Below, one piece after another: positions 53,980-64,000 of a stretch of DNA of 64,000 bases. Numbering within the stretch: position 1 is the first letter of the stretch; every line of letters starts with the position of its first letter. The DNA comes from GWE2-51-13 sp942492825 (GTDB lineage: Bacteria; Bacillota_I; Bacilli_A; Erysipelotrichales; Erysipelotrichaceae), in assembly GCA_942492825.1 (NCBI GenBank), contig OW818635.1, positions 1,736,001 through 1,800,000 on the forward strand, read 5' to 3'. The notes beneath the pieces were generated by a model. The model searched no databases and was not told the origin of the DNA. It saw only the letters and a program-made list of their open reading frames with translations. Both the position numbers and the translations under genes were made by a program.

Positions 53980-54619
53980 AACAAATCCATGGAAAGAAGG
54001 CGAGTCGTTGGCGAAGGAAAACAAAATCGCCATCGAATACCTCGACCCCAAGAAACTCGATGTTCTGGCCCAAGGCAACCATCAAGGCGCATTGATCGAA
54101 ATCGACGATTTCAAGATCTACACCCTGCAGGAAATCCTGCGTGATGCGAAAGAAGATGCGATCTTGGTCTTGTTGGACGGAATGGAAGATCCGCATAATC
54201 TGGGGGCTATCTTACGTACCGCCGACGCGGCAGGGATCGATGGCATCATCCTTCCGAAACACCGCAGCGTTTCTCTGACACCGACCGTCGCCAAGGTCTC
54301 GACCGGCGCGATCGACACGGTCAAAACCGCCGAAGTTACCAACCTTAACCAAGCCATTCACGATTTAAAGAAAGCCGGATTTTGGATCTACGGTACCGGG
54401 ATGGGCAAAGATGCCAAGGATTACCGTACGGTATCCTATACCGGTAAAATCGCCTTGGTGATGGGGTCGGAAGGTTTCGGGATCTCGCGTTTGGTCAAAG
54501 AAAACTGCGACTTCGTGGTCACCTTACCCATGCATGGCAGCGTCCAGTCGCTCAACGCTTCGGTCGCCGCCGGAATCTTGTTTTACGAAGTGCTCAACCA
54601 ACGTTTCCCCGCCAAGTAA
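53897..54619 (+). CDS. rlmB: 23S rRNA (guanosine-2'-O-)-methyltransferase RlmB
   Basis: 240 residues, SpoU/TrmH family, methylates G2251 in the peptidyl-transferase loop region. The ATG at 53897 has AGGAGG at the right distance; it begins MAQYIYGKNVVKQRL. SpoU motifs: LLDGMEDPHNLGAILRTADA (motif 1), ALVMGSEGFGISRLV (motif 2) and LPMHGSVQSLNASVAAGI (motif 3, trefoil knot). Overlaps mrnC by 83 bp, so the two are probably translationally coupled. Confidence 0.95.
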   Translation: MAQYIYGKNVVKQRLQTKTGVRKLILSKTNPWKEGESLAKENKIAIEYLDPKKLDVLAQGNHQGALIEIDDFKIYTLQEILRDAKEDAILVLLDGMEDPHNLGAILRTADAAGIDGIILPKHRSVSLTPTVAKVSTGAIDTVKTAEVTNLNQAIHDLKKAGFWIYGTGMGKDAKDYRTVSYTGKIALVMGSEGFGISRLVKENCDFVVTLPMHGSVQSLNASVAAGILFYEVLNQRFPAK

Positions 54620-54638
54620 TCTACGGGGAGGTAAGTCT

Positions 54639-55247
54639 ATGTCGACATCGTATCCGCATGACGATGAACTGGTCTACTATTTACGCCAACGTGACGAGTG
54701 GAGCGAAATCGCTCTGCTACGCAAATACCATCGTACCATCTGGGCGATCATCCATTCTTGCCAACCCTCATCCGCCCATACATCGTCGCTTGACGATCTC
54801 TATCAGGAAGGATGCATCGCGTTGCTTGAAAGCGTCCACCATTTCCGTGAAGACCTCGGCGCCAGCTTCGGTCATTTCACCCGCATCTGCATCGAACGGG
54901 AAGTCCGTTCTCTCTTACGTCGCTACCGCAGCTCTTCCTATGCGCTTCTTTCCCATTCGCTCTCTTTATCGATGAGCGTATCGGAAGACGAGAACGTCCT
55001 CTTGATGGACACGATCGCCAACACCGATCACCATTATGATCCTGCCTATATGGCCAACCTAAGTTTTTATCTCTCCCGTATCGACGAAATCAAGGAAGAA
55101 CTGGGTGAAGACGGGTGGTTGATCTTCAATCGCCACAGCGAAGGATATAGCTATAAGGAAATCGCGGTAATGTTTCAAACCAACGATAAAGCCATCGACA
55201 ACAGCCTTCAAAGGATCCGCAAGAAATTGGCGACGATGTTTGACTAA
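54639..55247 (+). CDS. sigH: sigma-70 family RNA polymerase sigma factor (SigH position)
   Basis: 202 residues. Region 2 (LDDLYQEGCIALLESVHHF, then ASFGHFTRICIEREVRSLLR) and region 4 (GYSYKEIAVMFQTNDKAIDN) are recognisable. The start at 54639 follows GGGGAGGT. By position (between rlmB and rpmG-secE-nusG) it corresponds to Bacillus sigH, though yacP (an NYN-domain RNase) normally between rlmB and sigH is absent. In this lineage its role need not be sporulation; competence or stress control are alternatives. Confidence 0.85.
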   Translation: MSTSYPHDDELVYYLRQRDEWSEIALLRKYHRTIWAIIHSCQPSSAHTSSLDDLYQEGCIALLESVHHFREDLGASFGHFTRICIEREVRSLLRRYRSSSYALLSHSLSLSMSVSEDENVLLMDTIANTDHHYDPAYMANLSFYLSRIDEIKEELGEDGWLIFNRHSEGYSYKEIAVMFQTNDKAIDNSLQRIRKKLATMFD

Positions 55248-55297
55248 GGTAGGTCGTTGTGATAAAGTAATATGGCAAATGAAAGCGGGTGATCGGA

Positions 55298-55456
55298 TTG
55301 GCCGATAAGAGCGAACGCGTCATCTTGACTTGCACGGTCTGCCTGTCGCGCAATTATTCGACACGACGCAATAAGAAAAACGCGACGGAACGTCTGCAAT
55401 TGATGAAGTTCTGTAAAAAATGCAACGAACACACGTTGCACAAAGAAACGAAGTAG
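55298..55456 (+). CDS. rpmG: 50S ribosomal protein L33 (zinc-ribbon type), TTG start
   Basis: 52 residues, begins MADKSERVILTCTVCLSRN. Two CxxC pairs (CTVC and CKKC) make it a zinc-binding C+ form. The TTG at 55298 is chosen with the SD GGGTGATC at 55287-55294; an in-frame GTG at 55289 lies inside the SD. Followed 12 bp later by secE. Its small size is why it is easily missed. Confidence 0.9.
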   Translation: MADKSERVILTCTVCLSRNYSTRRNKKNATERLQLMKFCKKCNEHTLHKETK

Positions 55457-55467
55457 GAGGATCCCTC

Positions 55468-55653
55468 ATGTTGAAATGGTTCAGTATCCCGGGCATTATG
55501 ACCGAAGTCAAGCGTATCCGTTGGCCCCAACCGAAAGAAATGGTGAAAGACAGCTTGACCGTCGTCACCTTTACCGTGGCGTTCGGCTTATATTTCGTCT
55601 TATGCGAATATGGCGTCGCCGCTTTTTTGAAATTGCTAGGCATCGGAGCGTAA
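55468..55653 (+). CDS. secE: preprotein translocase subunit SecE
   Basis: 61 residues with one membrane segment (VVTFTVAFGLYFVLCEYGVA) and the conserved amphipathic helix EVKRIRWPQPKEM before it. The start at 55468 follows AGGAGG. It stabilises SecY in the Sec translocon. One base separates its stop from nusG. Confidence 0.93.
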   Translation: MLKWFSIPGIMTEVKRIRWPQPKEMVKDSLTVVTFTVAFGLYFVLCEYGVAAFLKLLGIGA

Positions 55654-55654
55654 C

Positions 55655-56203
55655 ATGGACGACAATCAAAAAGAGTGGTATGTGGTCAACACATATGCCG
55701 GCCATGAGAACCGCGTAAAGGAAAACCTCCAACGCCGGGTCGAGACGATGGGTATCGAGAACAACTTGTTCCGTATCCTGGTCGCCGAAGAACCTGAAAT
55801 CGAATTTAAGAATGGGAAGAAAATCGAGAAGATGCGCAATCTTTTCCCGGGTTACGTTTTCGTCGAGATGATCATGACCGACGAAGCGTGGTATATCGTG
55901 CGTAATACACCGGGTGTCACCGGCTTTATCGGATCTTCGGGCGGCGGTGCCAAACCGTTCCCGGTATCTCCCGATGAAATCGATTCGATCCTGCGTCGCA
56001 TGGGCTTGAGCGATCGTAAGATCGTCGTCAACTTCACCGTCGGCGACCGTGTCAAAATCCTCAACGGTCCGTTTAGCGGCATTGAAGGAACGATCGACGA
56101 AATGCATGACGATTCACAAAGCGCAATCGTACTGACGATCCTGTTCGGACGGGAAACCCCGACCGAGATCGCCTACATCGACCTCAATAAAGTAGAAGCT
56201 TAA
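55655..56203 (+). CDS. nusG: transcription termination/antitermination factor NusG
   Basis: 182 residues. NGN domain with WYVVNTYAGHENRVKENL and LFPGYVFVEM, then a C-terminal KOW domain GDRVKILNGPFSGIEGTIDE. Binds RNA polymerase and promotes processive elongation. Last gene of this transcript; a strong terminator follows immediately. Confidence 0.97.
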   Translation: MDDNQKEWYVVNTYAGHENRVKENLQRRVETMGIENNLFRILVAEEPEIEFKNGKKIEKMRNLFPGYVFVEMIMTDEAWYIVRNTPGVTGFIGSSGGGAKPFPVSPDEIDSILRRMGLSDRKIVVNFTVGDRVKILNGPFSGIEGTIDEMHDDSQSAIVLTILFGRETPTEIAYIDLNKVEA

Positions 56204-56225
56204 GAACGCGGAAACGCGTTCTTTC
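56203..56225 (+). terminator. intrinsic terminator after nusG
   Basis: AGAACGCG/CGCGTTCT with a GAAA tetraloop and TTC tail, starting on the last base of the nusG stop. It separates nusG from the rplK transcript. Confidence 0.8.
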
Positions 56226-56233
56226 TAATATTT

Positions 56234-56262
56234 GACATCCAGCCGCTTGTGTCCTATAATAA
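56234..56262 (+). promoter_or_regulatory. consensus promoter of rplK-rplA
   Basis: Perfect TTGACA, 17-bp spacer and TATAAT, directly after the nusG terminator, so rplKA has its own strong promoter. Confidence 0.85.
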
Positions 56263-56288
56263 GTGAGCCGATTTACGGCCATTCGAGC

Positions 56289-56319
56289 GTGGGAGGATGC
56301 GCAATCATCCGTTCACCAC
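56289..56319 (+). promoter_or_regulatory. rplK leader hairpin, possible L1-binding site
   Basis: GTGG (56289-56292) pairs with CCAC (56316-56319), and GGATG (56295-56299) with CATCC (56306-56310), leaving an asymmetric internal loop. This resembles the L1 target in the E. coli L11 operon, where free L1 represses translation. The assignment is by form and position, not by match to a family model. Confidence 0.5.
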
Positions 56320-56353
56320 GGCTACGAAATTTCCATCAAAAGGAGGAAATTCT

Positions 56354-56776
56354 GTGAGTAAGAAAATTGCAAAAGTCGTCAAACTCCAGTTCCCTGCGGG
56401 CGGCGCCCGTCCGGGTCCGGCATTGGCTTCCGCCAGTGTCAACATGCCGCAGTTCTGTTCCGCGTTCAACGACGCGACCAAGGACCGCGCAGGAGACATC
56501 GTTCCGGTAATCATCACCGCGTTCGAGGACAAATCGTTTACATTCGTATTGAAAACCACCCCGGCATCGGTCATGTTGAAGAAGGCAGCCAACGTTAAGA
56601 GCGGATCTGCCAGTTCCAAAACAACCAAAGTCGGAACCATCACCGTCGAAGACCTGCGTAAGATCGCCGAGTACAAACTCCCCGACCTCAACGCGAACGA
56701 TGTTGAAGGTGCAATGGCCATCGTCGCCGGTACCGCTCGTAACATGGGTATCGTCATCGAAGGCTACAATAAATAG
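56354..56776 (+). CDS. rplK: 50S ribosomal protein L11, GTG start
   Basis: 140 residues, GTG at 56354 after GGAGGAAA. L11 of the GTPase-associated centre. The N-terminal loop reads AGGARPGPALASASVNMPQF; compared with E. coli L11 it lacks four residues around the SPPV part of the NPSPPVGPALGQ loop and has ASAS in place of GQQG. The same short form is what I recall for Mollicutes and relatives, so it is a lineage marker. Such prolines contact thiopeptide antibiotics in other bacteria. The C-terminal rRNA-binding part is normal (NANDVEGAMAIVAGTARNMG). Confidence 0.97.
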   Translation: MSKKIAKVVKLQFPAGGARPGPALASASVNMPQFCSAFNDATKDRAGDIVPVIITAFEDKSFTFVLKTTPASVMLKKAANVKSGSASSKTTKVGTITVEDLRKIAEYKLPDLNANDVEGAMAIVAGTARNMGIVIEGYNK

Positions 56777-56788
56777 GAGGCAACTGAA

Positions 56789-57478
56789 ATGGCAAAACAA
56801 GGCAAAAAGTATTTAGCGGCCGCCAAATTGGTTGACCGTACCAAACTGTATCCCGTCAGCGAAGCCATCGTATTGGCCCGCGAAACCAACATTGTCAAAT
56901 TTGACGCATCCGTCCAAGTATCCTTCCGCTTAAATGTCGACCCGCGTCACGCCGATCAACAGATCCGCGGCGCCATGGTCCTTCCCCACGGAACCGGCCG
57001 TACCCAAAAGGTATGTGTCATCACCCAGGGGCCGAAAGAAAAAGAAGCGTTGGATGCCGGCGCCGATGTAGTCGGCGGCAAAGAATTGCTCGACAAGATC
57101 AAAGGCGGTTGGTTCGAATTCGATGTCATCGTCGCAACTCCGGACATGATGGGCGAACTCGGTAAACTCGGTAAGCTGTTAGGCCCGAAAGGCTTAATGC
57201 CGAATCCGAAGACCGGCACCGTCACCATGGATGTCACCAAAGCGATCACCGATATCAAAAAAGGTAAAGTCGAATACCGCGTCGACAAAGAAGGCAACAT
57301 CAGCGTTTTGATCGGAAAACTATCGTTCACCGACCAACAGCTCCATGAAAACTTCAAGGCGCTCTACGATGTATTGCTGCGCGCCCGTCCGGCCGTCGTC
57401 AAAGGAAACTACATGAAGAATGTCGTTCTCTCCAGCGTCATGGGTCCGGGTGTCAAAATCGATACCGCAACGTTCTAA
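56789..57478 (+). CDS. rplA: 50S ribosomal protein L1
   Basis: 229 residues; binds the L1 stalk of 23S rRNA and often represses its own mRNA. Key blocks: VSFRLNVDPRHADQQIRGAM, LPHGTGRTQKVCVI, GKLLGPKGLMPNPKTGTVT and RPAVVKGNYMKNVVLSSVMG. SD AGGAGG precedes it. Cotranscribed with rplK. The usual rplJ-rplL genes do not follow; a terminator and unrelated genes do. Confidence 0.98.
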   Translation: MAKQGKKYLAAAKLVDRTKLYPVSEAIVLARETNIVKFDASVQVSFRLNVDPRHADQQIRGAMVLPHGTGRTQKVCVITQGPKEKEALDAGADVVGGKELLDKIKGGWFEFDVIVATPDMMGELGKLGKLLGPKGLMPNPKTGTVTMDVTKAITDIKKGKVEYRVDKEGNISVLIGKLSFTDQQLHENFKALYDVLLRARPAVVKGNYMKNVVLSSVMGPGVKIDTATF

Positions 57479-57485
57479 ATCCATC

Positions 57486-57514
57486 AAACGTATCCGCAAG
57501 GATACGTTTTTTTT
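57486..57514 (+). terminator. intrinsic terminator of rplKA
   Basis: AAACGTATCC/GGATACGTTT stem with a 4-base GCAA loop and eight T. Very like the gap terminator stem at 44571. Confidence 0.9.
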
Positions 57515-57577
57515 CGGTCATTTGCGACAGTTCCGCAGTTTTGTGATGGTATGATACGTAAAACCAGAGGTAAATCT

Positions 57578-58033
57578 ATGAACAAATTCGAAAGAGAAAT
57601 CATTATTCAAACAACCCGGGAAAAAGTCTGGGAAGCGATCATCGACGACGCAAGTTATCGGGAATGGACAGACGTTTTCAGTAAAGGATCATATTTTCGC
57701 GGGGCATGGTCGGAAGGATCCGAAATTCGCTTTCTTGCGCAAGATCCAAGCGGAAAAGAGAACGGTTTGTTGTCTCGGATCGTCATCAGTGATTATCCAA
57801 GTCACATTTTGATCAAACATATCGGAATCGTGTCTGAAAACCAAATCGACACTGAAAGCGTGAGCGCCAAAGAGTGGACGCCGTCGTACGAAGAGTACTT
57901 CATCGAAAAGATCGAACCGAACCAAACCCGTTTTCGTGTGCTCATTGACATTCCCGCCGGCTTCGAACAAGAAATGCTTGATTCTTGGAGTCTTGCTTTA
58001 CCCATACTTAAGGCAATCAGCGAACGCGAATGA
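57578..58033 (+). CDS. SRPBCC (START/Bet v1-like) family protein
   Basis: 151 residues. The ATG at 57578 follows AGAGGT; an upstream ATG at 57551 lies in a -10 (extended TGGTATGAT at 57547-57555). EREIIIQTTREKVWEAIIDD and YREWTDVFSKGSYF match the AHSA1/polyketide_cyc2-like SRPBCC pattern (…vWealtdpe.l..W.), with a hydrophobic ligand-binding pocket implied. No enzymatic residues identified. It stands alone between the rplKA terminator and the rRNA operon. Confidence 0.82.
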   Translation: MNKFEREIIIQTTREKVWEAIIDDASYREWTDVFSKGSYFRGAWSEGSEIRFLAQDPSGKENGLLSRIVISDYPSHILIKHIGIVSENQIDTESVSAKEWTPSYEEYFIEKIEPNQTRFRVLIDIPAGFEQEMLDSWSLALPILKAISERE

Positions 58034-58115
58034 TCTTTAAGAAAATTGATTTTTGGATATGACGAAGCCTTCAACTCATTTCACAAAACTTGCGGTGAAA
58101 ACCGAGACACAATCC

Positions 58116-58143
58116 TTGTAATGATTTTTCCTTGTGTTATAAT
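58116..58143 (+). promoter_or_regulatory. rRNA operon promoter P1
   Basis: TTGTAA, a 16-bp spacer and TATAAT, about 190 bp upstream of P2. Weaker -35 than P2. Confidence 0.6.
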
Positions 58144-58303
58144 GTACCTACCTCTAAAAAAGGACAGCCATGATTCATGATATCGTGGGCCGTAACAACG
58201 GATGCTTTTTATGAGCCCCATTTTTGTCTCCAGACGCATCTTTGACGGAAAACCGCCAAGAACATCGAGTTTCAAAAAATGGCTTAAAATGGAGCGAAAG
58301 TTG

Positions 58304-58332
58304 TTGACAGAGGTTGTTGGATTTGGTATTAT
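58304..58332 (+). promoter_or_regulatory. rRNA operon promoter P2
   Basis: TTGACA, a 17-bp spacer and TATTAT, about 150 bp before the 16S 5' end. Near-consensus elements and position are typical of the main rrn promoter. Confidence 0.85.
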
Positions 58333-58396
58333 AAGTAAGCGCTCGACGGGAAGCAGAAATGCGAAACGGACGAGGACGCGAGCGGATCTTTGAAAA

Positions 58397-58410
58397 CTAA
58401 ATAGGAAATC
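58397..58410 (+). other. 16S leader arm of the rRNA processing stem
   Basis: CTAAATAGGAAATC is exactly complementary to 60054-60067 in the 16S-23S spacer, so the 16S precursor is held in a long stem for RNase III. An equivalent pair flanks 23S: 60101-60116 with 63159-63174 (AAAACCGAATAACAGA against its complement). Confidence 0.85.
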
Positions 58411-58487
58411 ACGTCGATTCAAAAAAACAAAACGGCAGGAATGCCGAACCGCTCTAAGCGGTAAAATAAACAAAAACAATGAGCAAG

Positions 58488-60022
<1,535 letters not shown>

Positions 60023-60225
60023 AAGGAGAAAGAGTAGACAATGAAGACAACGCGATTTCCTATTTAGTTTTGAGAGCTCCGCTCTCAGGATGGTTCTTTG
60101 AAAACCGAATAACAGAAAAGACATAGTCTTTCTGGATAGTGAAAGAAAAAAACAAAAGATTTTCACAAATCGAGAAAAAAACAGTGTTAAACAGTAATCA
60201 ATCGCAAATTGAAAAAACAAGCAGT
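60023..60225 (+). other. 16S-23S spacer without tRNA genes
   Basis: About 200 bp, A-rich, no tRNA cloverleaf seen. It contains a GAGAGCTCCGCTCTC hairpin (60072-60086), the processing-stem arms at 60054 and 60101, and a run of poly-A tracts. Confidence 0.75.
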
Positions 60226-63115
<2,890 letters not shown>

Positions 63116-63194
63116 CAAAACAACATTGAAAAAACACTATCGAGAAAGAATACAAAAATCTGTTATTCGGTTTTGAGAGACACCATCTCTCACA

Positions 63195-63309
63195 TCCGGT
63201 GGTTATGGCAAAGTGGTCACACCTGTTCCCATCCCGAACACAGAAGTTAAGCACTTTCGCGGTGACAATAGCTATGCATGCCATAGTGAAGATAACTCGC
63301 TGCCGGATT
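63195..63309 (+). rRNA. rrf: 5S ribosomal RNA
   Basis: About 115 nt. Contains TGGTCACACCTGTTCCCATC and CGAACACAGAAGTTAAGC; ends pair as TCCGG/CCGGA. Follows 23S by ~80 bp that include a GAGAGA...TCTCTC hairpin. Confidence 0.94.
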
Positions 63310-63313
63310 ACTT

Positions 63314-63341
63314 GAGCTCTCAACCGAGAGCTCTTTTTTTT
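63314..63341 (+). terminator. intrinsic terminator of the rRNA operon
   Basis: GAGCTCTC/GAGAGCTC with an AACC loop and eight T. Confidence 0.9.
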
Positions 63342-63443
63342 GCGTTTGGCACATATGAAAGGGCTCACATATCAACATGTGATAAACAATCATTATTGTT
63401 TTAAAATCGAAGATGAAACTTCATAAAAACACAAACATTTCAC

Positions 63444-63472
63444 TTGTTCTTGAGAAAGTAGCGTGCTATAGT
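63444..63472 (+). promoter_or_regulatory. promoter of the HD-domain gene
   Basis: TTGTTC, a 17-bp spacer and TATAGT, 33 bp before the ATG. Confidence 0.65.
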
Positions 63473-63478
63473 GTGCGC

Positions 63479-63495
63479 ATTGTGAACGTCACAAT
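63479..63495 (+). promoter_or_regulatory. perfect palindrome at the start of the HD-gene transcript
   Basis: ATTGTGA-ACG-TCACAAT, a 7-bp inverted repeat with 3-bp spacer, at the expected transcription start. It could be an operator or a 5' hairpin. The spacing is too short for a Rex or CRP site. Confidence 0.5.
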
Positions 63496-63504
63496 AGGAG
63501 CGCT

Positions 63505-64000
63505 ATGAAACCCGTACTACTCAACCAAAACTTACTTCAAAGCGAAAATGCGCAACATATCGAATTCGTATCCATGATCGAAGACCTCTGGGACCACCCC
63601 TCTATGCTGGCCTTGGACGAATATGGTCAACATCTCAACACCTCACGCCGCCAACATTCCCTAAATGTAGCCTATGTAGCCTATCGTATGGCGAATCGTT
63701 TGAACCTGAACGTACAAGATATGGTCCGGGGTGCACTGTTGCATGACCTTTACCTCTACGACTGGCGTACCGAACAACCGATCGAAGGTCGCCATGTCAA
63801 CGTCCATCCTGCCCAAGCCTTATCCAATGCCTGTGCCATGACGGAAGTCAGTGACACCATGGCGGATTGCATCGTCAATCACATGTGGCCTTTAGGCGAT
63901 GCGAAACCGCAAAGCAAAGAAGCATGGGTCGTCCAAGCCGCCGACAAACTATGTGCGATCCTTGAAATCGGTGCGCAACTGTCTCATCGTGCCGCACGTA
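63505..64000 (+). CDS. HD-domain phosphohydrolase, 3'-truncated by window edge
   Basis: First 165 residues only. The HD motif is intact: RRQHSLNVAYVAYRMANR (His), GALLHDLYLYDWRT (His-Asp) and CIVNHMWPLG (second His), with VVQAADKLCAI (Asp). This resembles YedJ/YpgQ-type or uncharacterised Firmicutes HD proteins that act on nucleotides or phosphoesters. SD TAGGAGCG precedes the ATG at 63505. The gene continues beyond 64000. Confidence 0.88.
   Translation, partial: MKPVLLNQNLLQSENAQHIEFVSMIEDLWDHPSMLALDEYGQHLNTSRRQHSLNVAYVAYRMANRLNLNVQDMVRGALLHDLYLYDWRTEQPIEGRHVNVHPAQALSNACAMTEVSDTMADCIVNHMWPLGDAKPQSKEAWVVQAADKLCAILEIGAQLSHRAAR

Noticed and set aside
60023..60225. tRNA genes in the 16S-23S spacer
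   Set aside because: No cloverleaf, TTCRANNC or CCA-like acceptor was seen; only A-rich sequence and processing arms.
63479..63495. Rex or CRP binding site
   Set aside because: The half-sites resemble these motifs but the 3-bp spacer is shorter than their 6-bp spacing.

Overview
The window looks like a chromosomal segment from a low-to-mid-GC Bacillota, probably close to the Erysipelotrichia / Mollicutes-related lineages. Four things point there. The 16S rRNA carries the GGGAATTTTCGGCAATGG-type block I associate with those groups. The gene order cysS-mrnC-rlmB-sigma factor-rpmG-secE-nusG-rplK-rplA is a Firmicutes signature. Ribosomal protein L11 has a shortened N-terminal proline loop. Shine-Dalgarno (SD) sites are strong AGGAGG types. 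The genetic code is standard: TGG encodes Trp and TGA is a normal stop. No transposase, integrase, tRNA gene or CRISPR array was seen.

Layout. (1) 1-6165: a tightly overlapping operon for an activated nonulosonic (sialic-type) acid, with neuB (5' end outside the window), neuC, two Gfo/Idh/MocA-like proteins, a neuA-like cytidylyltransferase and a Wzx-type flippase. (2) 6166-9780: an accessory module of two genes, a membrane-anchored lipoprotein and a polytopic membrane protein. They share a small soluble domain and are bracketed by two nearly identical ~150-bp elements that look like a duplicated small RNA with C-rich loops and its own terminator. This is the least explained part of the window. 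(3) 9794-13230: an acyltransferase, a VanZ-like protein and an unusual cytidylyltransferase / Gfo-Idh fusion. (4) 13395-34249: a large, AT-richer surface-polysaccharide locus with glycosyltransferases, the UDP-ManNAc to UDP-ManNAcA genes (wecC, wecB), a Wzy-like polymerase, an SDR protein, two pyruvyltransferase-like proteins, a secreted subtilase with Fn3-like repeats, an LCP ligase, a second Wzx flippase, an F420-dehydrogenase-beta-like iron-sulfur protein and an acyltransferase gene interrupted by an in-frame TGA.

(5) 34450-44560: mostly housekeeping genes, including a lipoprotein, gdhA (minus strand), a YerB-like lipoprotein, TM2 and DUF2752 proteins, an acyltransferase, an M29 aminopeptidase, an XRE regulator, DUF2156 and GNAT proteins, and gap. 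(6) 44617-47680: a copper operon copZ-copA-csoR with a CsoR-type operator inside its promoter. (7) 47691-52064, minus strand: a GGDEF/EAL protein, mupG with a tandemly repeated 3' end, and an aldo/keto reductase with ferredoxin-type clusters. (8) 52178-58033: the translation/transcription block cysS to rplA and a SRPBCC protein. (9) 58116-63341: one rRNA operon (16S-23S-5S) with two promoters, RNase III-type processing stems and a terminator. (10) From 63505: the start of an HD-domain protein that runs off the window.

Functionally, regions 1, 3 and 4 form one surface-glycan factory: sugar activation, glycan assembly by glycosyltransferases, flipping, polymerisation and LCP-mediated attachment to the wall, with acetyl and pyruvyl decorations. 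Two flippases suggest two repeat units or two merged loci. No initiating phosphoglycosyl transferase is visible inside the window.
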